The notes beneath the pieces were generated by a model that had not been told where the DNA came from, searched no databases, and saw only the letters and a program-made list of their open reading frames with translations. A program made the translations under genes and the position numbers. From an uncultured Lachnospiraceae bacterium (GTDB lineage: Bacteria; Bacillota; Clostridia; Lachnospirales; Lachnospiraceae): a DNA stretch of 61,160 nt. The stretch is taken from the NCBI GenBank assembly GCA_910586645.1, contig CAJUIS010000016.1, forward strand, positions 1-61,160, given 5' to 3'. Positions 7,735 through 15,396 of the stretch are shown piece after piece (the stretch's first letter is position 1; each line of letters begins with the position of its first letter).

Positions 7735-8877
7735 TTATTCTTTATCAATTCCATATTCCGGAATCCCTCCAAACACACCGCTCAAATACATTTTTTCCAG
7801 ATTCTGCGCAGCTCTTGGCTTCTCATCGGAGAAACGGTTCAGCCTGCTCCCTTCGCCGTCCGACATTTCTACCGAATAAATCTGATCTGGTCTTAGGATA
7901 GCATTTGAAAGCAGGTTTGTGGAATGGGAAACGCAAAAAAGCTGTGTGGCTGTACTGGACTGCATAATATATTTCACGAGGAGTTCTTCTAATTTATTGT
8001 GCAGACCGCTGCTGAATTCATCAATGATTAATAAGCCGTCTCTCTCAACAGCGCTGATCACGGCCGGCAATATATTAAGCAGTGTCTGGTTCCCCGTTGA
8101 TTCCATAAAAAGAGGCATCGGAATGTCAAAACCCTTCCGTTCAAAAAAAATCATTTTTCCTTCATCTTCTTCCATAGAAAAATGAACGCCCTTTTTTTCA
8201 ATATCTTTTGTATACTGAATCAAATAGTCAAAATGATAATCTGACAAAAAACGGTTCAGTTTTTCCGGACTGTGCGCTTCCATATATTTTCGAATAATCA
8301 GACTTTCCCCATCATAAGTAATAATCTGTCTCGAATAAGCGTTGATATAAATTGATTTTTTCAGATAATCAAACCACTTTTCCAATATCTCGTTTTCTGC
8401 AAATCTGGTATTAAAATATACGCGCTTCAAAAACAGCAATGCTTCGTCGACTTCATGGAACGTAACGTTATCCTGTAAAATTAATTTTCCGCTGTCTTTT
8501 AAACGTTCAAGAACTATTTGTCCATCCACCGACAATTTTTCTTCTGTAATTGAATTTCCAAAAAATGAAAAGTCATAGATAATTTCGTGATTTTCCATTT
8601 CAAACTCAAATTTTAAATCGGTTGTCTGATTTTCAGAAAAAAGGCACTGATATAAAACCAGATTAATCTCTTTATCTTTGAACAGTAAATCCAGCAGCAA
8701 TTTCAAAGGTAAAAGCGCCGTTGTTTTACCGGATGCATTATCACCTACAAACAACAGGCCTTTTAAAATTTTCCCATGCGTGTTTTGATTCAACAACTGA
8801 TAATTTGTTTTTTTCAAATCAAAAACAGTTTCATTTTTGAAACATTTAAAATTCCTGATGCTGATTCTTTTTATCAC
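7735..8877 (-). CDS. AAA_15/AAA_21-family ATPase (COG1106-like)
   Basis: A 380-residue ABC-like ATPase. It has an N-terminal IRNFKCF strand, Walker A GDNASGKTT (about residues 45-53), a signature region STGNQTLLN, Walker B LLIIDEFSSGLH, and an H-loop histidine in CVSHSTN. This matches the COG1106 group, whose members include RloA- and Abi-type phage-resistance ATPases. The usual small partner (RloB/DUF4276) is absent, so a defence role is only possible. It is richer in A+T than its neighbours, which suggests transfer. The start is a GTG with GAGGTGA 7 bases upstream. Confidence 0.75.
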   Translation of the reverse strand: MIKRISIRNFKCFKNETVFDLKKTNYQLLNQNTHGKILKGLLFVGDNASGKTTALLPLKLLLDLLFKDKEINLVLYQCLFSENQTTDLKFEFEMENHEIIYDFSFFGNSITEEKLSVDGQIVLERLKDSGKLILQDNVTFHEVDEALLFLKRVYFNTRFAENEILEKWFDYLKKSIYINAYSRQIITYDGESLIIRKYMEAHSPEKLNRFLSDYHFDYLIQYTKDIEKKGVHFSMEEDEGKMIFFERKGFDIPMPLFMESTGNQTLLNILPAVISAVERDGLLIIDEFSSGLHNKLEELLVKYIMQSSTATQLFCVSHSTNLLSNAILRPDQIYSVEMSDGEGSRLNRFSDEKPRAAQNLEKMYLSGVFGGIPEYGIDKE

Positions 8878-9051
8878 TGTCCTTCACCTCGCCATTTTTT
8901 TACACTTAAATCAAAAACTGCTGAAATTTTTTTACATTTCAATTCTATCACATTAGTATTTTTGTTTCAATGACACTTTATACCTGTGTTTTCTCCTGCC
9001 TGACGAAAGACCGATGGAACATCAGGAACCTGTCTTTCTCTATGCGCTAAT

Positions 9052-9300
9052 TCAGCTTTTCATAAACGCATCCATAATACGGACTCCCGCTGCCATCCTT
9101 TTCAGATTCGAAAGCTCTCTTCCCATATAATCCTCAAGCTGGCTGATTTCTTCTTTTGCAAAGCCGCGGCTGGAAAGAATCGTGCAGTCCGGAATCTTTC
9201 CCTCTGCCATCCGGCTTCCGTCTGTAAAGGATACAAACGCATATTTTTTTCCGTTTCTGTTAAAAATCTGAGATACTGACATCTGCAGCGCGTCGCTCAT
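9052..9300 (-). CDS. Small conserved hypothetical protein
   Basis: An 82-residue soluble protein with a beta-rich first half (KKYAFVSFTDGSRMAEG) and a helical second half. I do not recognise a family. It begins 3 bases after the stop of the PAS protein gene, with AGAGG 8 bases before the ATG, so the two form one operon and probably act together. The line KIPDCTILSSRGF could form a small domain edge, but no catalytic motif is evident. Confidence 0.6.
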   Translation of the reverse strand: MSDALQMSVSQIFNRNGKKYAFVSFTDGSRMAEGKIPDCTILSSRGFAKEEISQLEDYMGRELSNLKRMAAGVRIMDAFMKS

Positions 9301-9303
9301 AGT

Positions 9304-9687
9304 TTAATCCTCTTCCAATTCCTGATAAAATTCCGCCTGTTCGGCGTTCCTGTATTCATGCTTCTCATAATACCCAATGCAGCGGCCGCTTTCATCCCGC
9401 AGCGCCACCATATAAACATCTTTATTTTGCCTGTGGTTATGAAACGTATAAACCCTGTTATGTTCTTTGCTCTCTAAAAACCATGCGGCAACCTTCTCTA
9501 TTTTCCGGCACGAATCATCATTATGACAATCCAGAAGGCTTTTTCCCACCAGCTTCCCTCCGCCCCATTTGACATAATTTTCTTCCGCCGCCGGATTCAT
9601 ATAAATGATTTCATGTTTTAAACTGCAAATTACAACTGCGCACCGATCCGCATCTACAAGACCTTTCAAAAACGGATATAATTCCAT
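9304..9687 (-). CDS. Single PAS-domain sensory protein
   Basis: A 127-residue protein that is essentially one PAS domain. It contains IYMNPAAEENY, a LVGKSLLDCHN segment, a FHNHRQNKDVYMVALRDE strand pair and GRCIGYYEKHEY at the end. The CHND sequence and the final G-Y-x-E resemble the PAS domain at the end of DUF438 proteins, some of which bind heme or small ligands. No output domain is present, so it would act through a partner, plausibly the 82-residue protein 3 bases downstream. The ATG at 9687 has a GAGGGGG site about 10 bases upstream. Confidence 0.7.
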   Translation of the reverse strand: MELYPFLKGLVDADRCAVVICSLKHEIIYMNPAAEENYVKWGGGKLVGKSLLDCHNDDSCRKIEKVAAWFLESKEHNRVYTFHNHRQNKDVYMVALRDESGRCIGYYEKHEYRNAEQAEFYQELEED

Positions 9688-9864
9688 TTCAGCAATCCCC
9701 CTCTTTTTTAATTTCCCTTATAGTATCACAAAAAATTTTTCTGTTCAATCGGCTAAAATTATCGAATTCCATGGCTTCTCTTTTTATTCTGTCGAAAAAT
9801 CCAAATAAACAGGCTGATTTTTTGCGCGATGCAGCAATTGGCCGTCGTTCTTCCATGTCAAAAC

Positions 9865-9902
9865 CAAAAAGAAGGGAAACAAATCCAAAAAATCTGTTTC
9901 CC
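9865..9902 (-). terminator. Intrinsic terminator after the duplicated spoVAC end
   Basis: GGGAAACA (9874-9881) pairs with TGTTTCCC (9895-9902), followed on the minus strand by TTCTTTTT. It ends the AlbA_2 transcript. Confidence 0.7.
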
Positions 9903-9949
9903 TGCCCACAATTCCTATCTTATAGATATAGATTCTTACCGATTTCCCT

Positions 9950-10078
9950 TAAAATATGCCAAAATACTTTCCAATCCAATAAATCGCCCCCAAAACCCAG
10001 GAACTGAAGATCCCATACAAAATCGCCGGGCCTGCAATTGTAAAAATCTTGCAGCTAATCCCAAAGACCTGCCCTTCT
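9950..10078 (-). repeat. Direct repeat: partial copy of the 3' end of spoVAC
   Basis: 129 bases match 11831-11959, the last 129 bases of spoVAC before the stop region, with 4 mismatches by eye and no gaps. The copy still encodes the intact C-terminus (GQVFG through IGKYFGIF) and lies in the same orientation, downstream of the AlbA_2 gene. The upstream half of spoVAC is missing. Confidence 0.9.
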
Positions 10079-10108
10079 GCTTTTGTCTGGTTAGGATCCG
10101 TTAATTTT

Positions 10109-11599
10109 TCAAGATTCCTTTCGCAGCCTGTATCTTCTTGCCCTGTTTCTTCCCAATGCCTCAACATTATTCATTTCTGAAAGTATGGCTCTTGTTCTGG
10201 CTGCGCTCAAACCAAGCATTTCTGCAATATCGCTTGTTTTTGCTGTCCCTTGTTCTTGTAAATACAATCTGATTTTCTCCTGATTCCTATTTGTTTTTAT
10301 CGCTTGCTTTTTATCGCCTGTTTTTATCGCTTGCTTTTTATCGCCTGTTTTTATCGCTTGCTTTTTGATAAATTTTAACGTCAGCGCTGTTCTGTCCGGG
10401 TCAAAACTTTCCTTTATATCAGGCTCTTCCCACTCTTCGTCTTCCCATACGTTAAAAATATTAGGAACTCCGCTGCCTGCATGCTCACCGATATCTATCA
10501 AATTAAACATTTTCATCAGACTCTTATTCCTTGGGTCGGATTTTCCACCTTTACGCATCTGTTCCTTCCCAAGCCTGATATAACCTGGATTTTCCAATGT
10601 AATTTTATCATTCTCTTTGATAATAATAACACCATATTTCCCATAAAAATCCGTATTGATAATACAATTCGCCAATGCTTCCCGCAGCGCTCGGTGAATC
10701 GGTGTGTCATCCACCCGAAAACCGCCTTGTATTTTAAACGGAACTTTGATATCCTTCGTAATTTTACTGTATACCCGAAAATAAAAATCAAATAAATTTC
10801 CTGACCACTCGCCGGATGAGGACTGAATCCTGTCCGTCCATCGGATCACCGTATCCGGATTTTCTCTGTAATCCAGAAAATATTCTGGAAAGTATCTCAC
10901 AATATCATATTCATTCCCAAACATAAGCATTCCGGCGGCAGTCGGATGAAGCCTTCTATCCGCTGCAGAAACACCTGCCGCCCCAATCACTCTAAGATAT
11001 TCGCTGTCATCCAATCGCTCAAAAGGATGTCCCGGCTTAAAGGATTTATGACTGTTGCGATAACCACGAATGGAATCCTGATTCAAATCTTTAATTTCAG
11101 CCTCGTCAAGCACTTCCATATCCATGGTTTCCTCTGCCTGATCCCTCAACATTGTTTTGACCTGCAATCTGGTACAGTGATAGTCTCCCTCCCAATTTCT
11201 GCGAAAAGTTCCTCCAAACAAATCATCATTGATGTATACCGGCTTTTGATCTCTCTTTGCACTCGGCACCCAGATGACCATAATCACATCATCTGTGCCA
11301 GCCACCGAAAAAATTTCTACGTCATCCTCTTTCAAAAGATTTATACTCACCTTTTTACGATTATTAAGCGTATCCCAGAAATCCTTCTTCAATTTTGCCG
11401 CATTTTTCAACCCGGTAGTATGCCATTTACCGTCTTTATCCTCTTTCACCCCAAGAATAATAACACCGCCATAACAGTTGGCAAAAGCAGAGTAGGTATC
11501 CCACAAACTATTTGGAAGTCCGCCTTCTGCTTTTTTAACTTCCCTTCTGTTATCTTCCTTGTAAGAATCAAATTTTGTCAGTTCAAATAATTCTTCCAT
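10109..11599 (-). CDS. AlbA_2 (Schlafen-like) ATP-binding transcriptional regulator-type protein
   Basis: A 496-residue protein of the COG2865 type. The N-terminal AlbA_2 domain (about residues 1-130) has E-x-K in NRREVKKAEGGLP, FANCYGGVIILGV and FRRNWEGDY. A middle region carries HPTAAGMLMFG and a GHKL-like part with REALANCIINTDF and a HAGSGVPNIF glycine motif. The end is a winged-helix segment (TSDIAEMLGLSAARTRAIL). Related proteins are found in regulation and defence settings. Before the winged helix the unit KKQAIKTGD is repeated. The ATG at 11599 has AAGGAG 5 bases upstream; a longer frame to 11635 lacks a site. It is bracketed by a 129-bp duplication of spoVAC, so it was probably inserted. 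Confidence 0.8.
   Translation of the reverse strand: MEELFELTKFDSYKEDNRREVKKAEGGLPNSLWDTYSAFANCYGGVIILGVKEDKDGKWHTTGLKNAAKLKKDFWDTLNNRKKVSINLLKEDDVEIFSVAGTDDVIMVIWVPSAKRDQKPVYINDDLFGGTFRRNWEGDYHCTRLQVKTMLRDQAEETMDMEVLDEAEIKDLNQDSIRGYRNSHKSFKPGHPFERLDDSEYLRVIGAAGVSAADRRLHPTAAGMLMFGNEYDIVRYFPEYFLDYRENPDTVIRWTDRIQSSSGEWSGNLFDFYFRVYSKITKDIKVPFKIQGGFRVDDTPIHRALREALANCIINTDFYGKYGVIIIKENDKITLENPGYIRLGKEQMRKGGKSDPRNKSLMKMFNLIDIGEHAGSGVPNIFNVWEDEEWEEPDIKESFDPDRTALTLKFIKKQAIKTGDKKQAIKTGDKKQAIKTNRNQEKIRLYLQEQGTAKTSDIAEMLGLSAARTRAILSEMNNVEALGRNRARRYRLRKES
10292..10366 (-). repeat. In-frame 27-bp tandem repeat in the AlbA_2 gene
   Basis: Two perfect 27-bp copies (10292-10318 and 10319-10345) and most of a third encode repeated KKQAIKTGD units. 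The length is a multiple of three, so copy-number change would alter linker length without breaking the frame. Confidence 0.9.
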
Positions 11600-11754
11600 A
11601 TTCACTCCTTTAAAAACAGACTGCATACTGTTCATATTATATCAGGTCTTTAGAAAAATTCCTATGGTTATCACTCATATTTCCCATACCATACTTTTTG
11701 TTATGTTAAATACAAACAACCGCATTATCCTTTTTAAATTTATATAAAAACAAC

Positions 11755-11793
11755 AGGCAGGCTGATGAATTTTTTAAACACATCAGCCTGCCT
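11755..11793 (-). terminator. Intrinsic terminator of the spoVA operon
   Basis: A perfect 13-bp stem (AGGCAGGCTGATG with its complement) and a 13-base loop are followed on the minus strand by GTTGTTTTTATA. Confidence 0.8.
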
Positions 11794-11829
11794 ATAAATC
11801 CTATTCTTAATATCTGTTTCTTATTTTCT

Positions 11830-12312
11830 CTAAAATATGCCAAAATACTTTCCAATCCAATAAATCGCCCCCAAAACCCAGGAGCTGAAGATCCCATACA
11901 AAATCACCGGGCCTGCAATTGTAAAAATCTTGCAGCCAATTCCAAAGACCTGCCCTTCTTTTTTAAACTCAATGCTGGGAGCCGCTACAGAATTTGCAAA
12001 CCCTGTAATCGGCACCAGCGCGCCCGCGCCGCCAAACGTCGCCAGCTTCGGGTAAATATTAAAACCGGTTAAAACCACGCTGAGCAAAACGAGAATCAAA
12101 CTGCACCAGCTTCCGGAAGTATCCTTGTCCAGTCCAATGCTTCCGCAGTACTGCAAGATTCCCTGTCCGACAATGCAAATTATGCCGCCCACAAAAAAAG
12201 CCTTTGCCATATTTTTCGGCAGGGAATGCGTTGGCGTCACTTCCTTGACATATTCGTTATAGGCTTTTTGCTCTTCTTCCTTCTCCCGGCTGATTTTCTT
12301 TTCCTTTGCCAA
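11830..12312 (-). CDS. spoVAC: Stage V sporulation protein AC
   Basis: A 160-residue polytopic membrane protein of the SpoVA channel, which moves dipicolinic acid into the forespore and releases it at germination. Diagnostic stretches are AKAFFVGGIICIVGQGI near residue 40 and GGAGALVPITGFANS in the middle. I start it at the TTG at 12312 because AGAGAGGG lies just upstream; an in-frame GTG at 12369 would overlap the preceding gene by 40 bases. Its final 129 bases are duplicated 1.9 kb downstream. The spoVAD and spoVAE genes that normally follow are not in this window. Confidence 0.88.
   Translation of the reverse strand: MAKEKKISREKEEEQKAYNEYVKEVTPTHSLPKNMAKAFFVGGIICIVGQGILQYCGSIGLDKDTSGSWCSLILVLLSVVLTGFNIYPKLATFGGAGALVPITGFANSVAAPSIEFKKEGQVFGIGCKIFTIAGPVILYGIFSSWVLGAIYWIGKYFGIF
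11831..11959 (-). repeat. Direct repeat partner: 3' end of intact spoVAC
   Basis: This is the complete-gene copy of the 129-bp repeat whose partner is at 9950-10078, about 97% identical by eye. The two copies flank the AlbA_2 gene. Confidence 0.9.
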
Positions 12313-12329
12313 ATGTATGCCCTCTCTTT

Positions 12330-12650
12330 CTAATTTACTTCCCAGAGCTTTTCCTCCTTCAGTCCCCACAAAAGCAATTCCTTCATTTCTTGTTCATATT
12401 CATCCGATCCCTCGTAATTTTTTAATAATTTTACCAGATAACGCTCTTTTTCATCTCTTCCGGAAAATTTGGAAAGCTCCGGTGACAGAAACTCCTTTAA
12501 TTCTTTTGGACGGATATCCTCTTTGGGCGTAAGCCCCGCGATTTTACAGAATAAGCCCGCGCCATAATAAAATTCATAATTCCCAAGCATGACGGATGCC
12601 TGCATATTGCATTTTAACATCACGCTCTGTCTTGCTACCAATGCTACCAT
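12330..12650 (-). CDS. Unknown protein encoded inside the spoVA operon
   Basis: A 106-residue soluble, mostly helical protein lying between spoVAB and spoVAC on the same strand. It opens with MVALVARQSVMLKC, followed by GNYEFYYGAGLFCKIAGL and a charged C-terminal half (KELKEFLSPELSK, then a run of E/K-rich helix). An AGGGGG site lies about 8 bases before the ATG at 12650; an in-frame ATG at 12668 precedes that site. I do not recognise the family and it has no counterpart in the B. subtilis spoVA operon. Its position suggests expression in the forespore. Confidence 0.6.
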   Translation of the reverse strand: MVALVARQSVMLKCNMQASVMLGNYEFYYGAGLFCKIAGLTPKEDIRPKELKEFLSPELSKFSGRDEKERYLVKLLKNYEGSDEYEQEMKELLLWGLKEEKLWEVN

Positions 12651-12722
12651 ACGCCAATCCCCCTCCATCTGTTTGATATGCCTTATATTTTAAACCCGGT
12701 TTTTTATTTCGTCAATGTATGC

Positions 12723-13148
12723 CTACTGTCCAATCTGACGGGAAAAATACCAAAGTCCCCCTATCGTCTTCCCAATCGCCATAAACGTAATTACCCAGGA
12801 AAGCCCCATTTTTAAATGAAACCTCCGAAACATAATCGGAAACACATTCATAATTTCCGCCAGCGCCATAACAAGGCAGCCCACCTGAATTCCGGAAAAC
12901 AATCCATATAAAATCAAAAAAGAACTGCCAAACGGAATCACAAGATCCGGAAATACAGTAACGATGCAGCCTGAAATTCCGCCCAAAATAATCGCATTTT
13001 CAAACAAAAGGATGCGGCCAGCCGTATGCCCCTTTCCAATAATCCGGGGAACAATCTTTAAAGAGACAATCAGGGCAAACGTCCCGGCCGCCACGGAAAG
13101 CCCGCTGGCAAGGCCAAGAAACGCCAAAAACATCTGTTTAGCCAACAT
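12723..13148 (-). CDS. spoVAB: Stage V sporulation protein AB
   Basis: A 141-residue membrane protein with about four to five hydrophobic segments, matching SpoVAB in length and position. Recognisable parts are FLGLASGLSVAAGTFA near the start, LFENAIILGGISG in the middle and KTIGGLWYF near the end. It belongs to the SpoVA dipicolinic acid channel of the spore inner membrane. The ATG at 13148 overlaps the end of spoVAA by 11 bases and has GGAGG about 10 bases upstream; the longer open frame upstream is only read-through inside spoVAA. Confidence 0.85.
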   Translation of the reverse strand: MLAKQMFLAFLGLASGLSVAAGTFALIVSLKIVPRIIGKGHTAGRILLFENAIILGGISGCIVTVFPDLVIPFGSSFLILYGLFSGIQVGCLVMALAEIMNVFPIMFRRFHLKMGLSWVITFMAIGKTIGGLWYFSRQIGQ

Positions 13149-13791
13149 CTTCTTCTTGTCCTCCTCTGCCTGAATTTTCAATAAACGTGGTGTCTGCGTC
13201 CTGTTCATATTTCCGCATCTGTACCTGGACCGGAGTCGGATCCGGCGTAAACTTCTTCTTTCCAAAATGGTTAAAGAACACGAGGATTCCAATCGAAATC
13301 CCAATACAGTAACTGATTTCAAGTTCCGTAAATCCGCTGGACTCTTCCTGCATCACCTGATAATAAAATTTTCCAAACAGCTCTGTAATGCCAATGTCAT
13401 TATTAAACGACATAATCGTAAAAGCCCCTCCGACAAACACCAGAATGCACAACACCGCCGTTTTGAGAAATTCCAGCGCTTTATTCTGGGAAGGATTTTT
13501 TTCATATTCTATAATAAAGTCTTCTTCGCCTTCATTGTTGATTTCCGCATTTGGATAATCCTCATGGATCAGCTCCACAATTTTTAAAATAGAAAAAACA
13601 ACTCTCTGAATTTTTGGCGTTTTTCCAGAAACGTCATCCCGAAAAGAATATATTTTCTTCTGTTTTAGCTGACGTACCATGGCTTCATTCGAACTGGTAA
13701 TGGAAGCAATGTCGCCCAATGTCACGTTTCTGTCACAGACAAGGATATTCTGATCTATTTTCAGATAAATTGTTTCATTATTGGCGCTCAT
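13138..13791 (-). CDS. spoVAA: Stage V sporulation protein AA
   Basis: A 217-residue protein with a soluble N-terminal domain (about residues 1-105) and two membrane segments near residues 110-130 and 160-175. The sequence around DRNVTLGDIASITS and the later ELISYCIGISIG-like stretch fit SpoVAA. The ATG at 13791 overlaps the stop of the preceding small gene as ATGA; an ATG at 13797 is two codons longer. It is the first large gene of the operon and is followed by spoVAB with an 11-base overlap. Confidence 0.82.
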   Translation of the reverse strand: MSANNETIYLKIDQNILVCDRNVTLGDIASITSSNEAMVRQLKQKKIYSFRDDVSGKTPKIQRVVFSILKIVELIHEDYPNAEINNEGEEDFIIEYEKNPSQNKALEFLKTAVLCILVFVGGAFTIMSFNNDIGITELFGKFYYQVMQEESSGFTELEISYCIGISIGILVFFNHFGKKKFTPDPTPVQVQMRKYEQDADTTFIENSGRGGQEEDVG

Positions 13792-13943
13792 ACGCATTCA
13801 CGTCCCATCATATCCCGGTATACAAAAACGCCCTCCTTTGGACTTGCCTCTTCTTTACAAACAAAACGATAATAGCAAATTCCGGAAATCATAGCTGCAA
13901 TAATCAGCGCTGCCAGACAAATTCGATATGTTTTCCGATTCAT
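13788..13943 (-). CDS. Small membrane protein leading the spoVA operon
   Basis: A 51-residue protein with one membrane segment (CLAALIIAAMISGICYY) between a short basic start and a charged tail. GGAAGTGA lies just before the ATG at 13943. Its stop overlaps the spoVAA start as ATGA, so the two are translationally coupled. It is the first gene after a forespore-type promoter. I know of no named equivalent; it may be a sporulation-specific small protein or a translation leader. Confidence 0.6.
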   Translation of the reverse strand: MNRKTYRICLAALIIAAMISGICYYRFVCKEEASPKEGVFVYRDMMGRECV

Positions 13944-13966
13944 CCTATCACTTCCTTTCGTGTGAC

Positions 13967-13995
13967 TAGTATGTTTCTTTTTCAAAAATTTATAC
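13967..13995 (-). promoter_or_regulatory. Forespore (SigG/SigF-type) promoter of the spoVA operon
   Basis: On the minus strand GTATA (13991-13995) and CATACTA (13967-13973) are separated by 17 bases. This fits the B. subtilis SigG consensus (GHATR, 17-18 bases, CATnnTA) and lies 24 bases before the first gene of the operon. Confidence 0.75.
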
Positions 13996-14171
13996 AAGCA
14001 GGAAAAAAGAAAAAATGAAACCGCAGGGGGAGAAATATGAACAAAGAAAATGAATTTTCGCGTATACTCTGGCAAATACAGGATAAACATGGTATAACAG
14101 AACATGGAAAAGCGCCCCGGAGGGCATACTTTATAAAACGGACGTCTGTCAACAAAACAAGAGGAGTTTTT

Positions 14172-14948
14172 ATGCATGACAATAAAGAAAAGCTGACGCT
14201 TGCAGTGGAAATTGCCGATCTGCTGCTGCGCAGCGGCGGAGAAATCTATCGCGTGGAAGATACGCTTTTACACATTTTAGACGCTTTCGGCCTGGAAAAT
14301 TATGACGTTTACGTACTGTCAAACGGCATTTTCGCCAGTGCGAACGAAGACAGGGAAGACGCCTGCAGCATTATCCGCCACGTCCCTTTAGGCGATGTGC
14401 ATCTTGGAAAAATAGCCGCTCTCAATCAATTATCCAGAGAAATCTGCGGCCAGTCCTGCAGCATAGAAGAAGCCTGGATACGTCTGAAACAATGTCAGGA
14501 TATGCCGGCGCCAAAACCCTGGGTTCAGGGCCTCTCCTGCGGCATCGGCTGCGGCTGCTTCTGCGCTATTTTCGGAGGAGGTTTTTTTGACGCAGTCTTT
14601 ACTGCTGCGCTTGGCATTTTTTTACAGTATATGCGTATGGAACATGAATCCAGAAAAACGTCCAAATTTATGACGAATATCGTCGGAAGCGCATTTATGA
14701 CTGCCGCAAGCCTTCTTCTTTTCAATCTCGGCCTTCCCGTCAGGCAGGATAAAATCGTAATCGGAGGCATTGTGCCGCTGCTTCCGGGAATTGCCCTTAC
14801 AACTTCCATCCGGGATTTATTCAACGGGGATTATTTGTCCGGAGCGATTCATCTGCTTGACGCGCTTCTCACTGCGATGTGCATCGCCGTGGGCGTGGGA
14901 TTCGTCATTATTTTATATCAGCATTTTCCTGGAGGTGTCCGTTTATGA
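14172..14948 (+). CDS. Threonine/serine exporter family protein, N-terminal half (ThrE)
   Basis: A 258-residue protein of the ThrE N-terminal family (PF06738). The soluble opening domain has the characteristic RSGGEIYRVEDT and VYVLSNGIFAS; membrane segments follow from about residue 115, with PLLPGIALTTSIRDL near the end. Together with the next gene it forms a two-subunit version of the exporter. I chose the ATG at 14172 because AGAGGAG lies 6 bases upstream; the open frame reaching back to 14037 has no site. Its stop overlaps the next start as ATGA. Confidence 0.85.
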   Translation: MHDNKEKLTLAVEIADLLLRSGGEIYRVEDTLLHILDAFGLENYDVYVLSNGIFASANEDREDACSIIRHVPLGDVHLGKIAALNQLSREICGQSCSIEEAWIRLKQCQDMPAPKPWVQGLSCGIGCGCFCAIFGGGFFDAVFTAALGIFLQYMRMEHESRKTSKFMTNIVGSAFMTAASLLLFNLGLPVRQDKIVIGGIVPLLPGIALTTSIRDLFNGDYLSGAIHLLDALLTAMCIAVGVGFVIILYQHFPGGVRL

Positions 14949-15388
14949 TGATTGTGCAGTTTTTGCTTGCCATGGCGGCAACGGCATCATTTGCCGTTTT
15001 GTTCGGCGTACCGAAAGATCAGTTCTTTTTCAGTTCTTTGACGGGCGCACTGGGCTGGATCAGCTATCTGATTTTCTGCGAGCTTGGTTTTGGCGTCGTT
15101 TTTGCATCGCTGTTTGCTACTTTTTTCCTTACCATACTTTCACGCCTGTTTGCAGCCATACGCAAAAACCCGGTAACGCTGTATCTTGTAACCGGCATTT
15201 TCACACTTGTCCCCGGAGCCGGGATTTATTATGCTTCTTATTATTTTATTATGAACGATATGCGGCTGTTTACGGCAAAAGGAATGGAAACGTTTAAGAT
15301 TGCGGGCGCCATTTCAATCGGAATTATTTTCGGATTTGCAATCCCGCAGAAGATCTTTCAGATCAGATGCAGAAAGAAAAAGCCATGA
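14945..15388 (+). CDS. Threonine/serine exporter family protein, C-terminal half
   Basis: A 147-residue membrane protein of the ThrE_2 family (PF12821) with about five hydrophobic segments. The conserved end of the second segment pair and FTLVPGAGIYY are visible. It starts at an ATG overlapping the stop of the preceding subunit by 4 bases, with GGAGGTG just upstream, so production of the two halves is coupled. In other bacteria the two parts are one protein. It ends 8 bases before the convergent ribU gene, with no obvious terminator between them. Confidence 0.85.
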   Translation: MMIVQFLLAMAATASFAVLFGVPKDQFFFSSLTGALGWISYLIFCELGFGVVFASLFATFFLTILSRLFAAIRKNPVTLYLVTGIFTLVPGAGIYYASYYFIMNDMRLFTAKGMETFKIAGAISIGIIFGFAIPQKIFQIRCRKKKP

Positions 15389-15396
15389 CGCCCCTT

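Noticed and set aside
9689..9857. A 55-codon minus-strand frame directly upstream of the PAS gene
   Set aside because: It has no ribosome site, no recognisable sequence, and its stop only abuts the PAS start region; it is probably chance.
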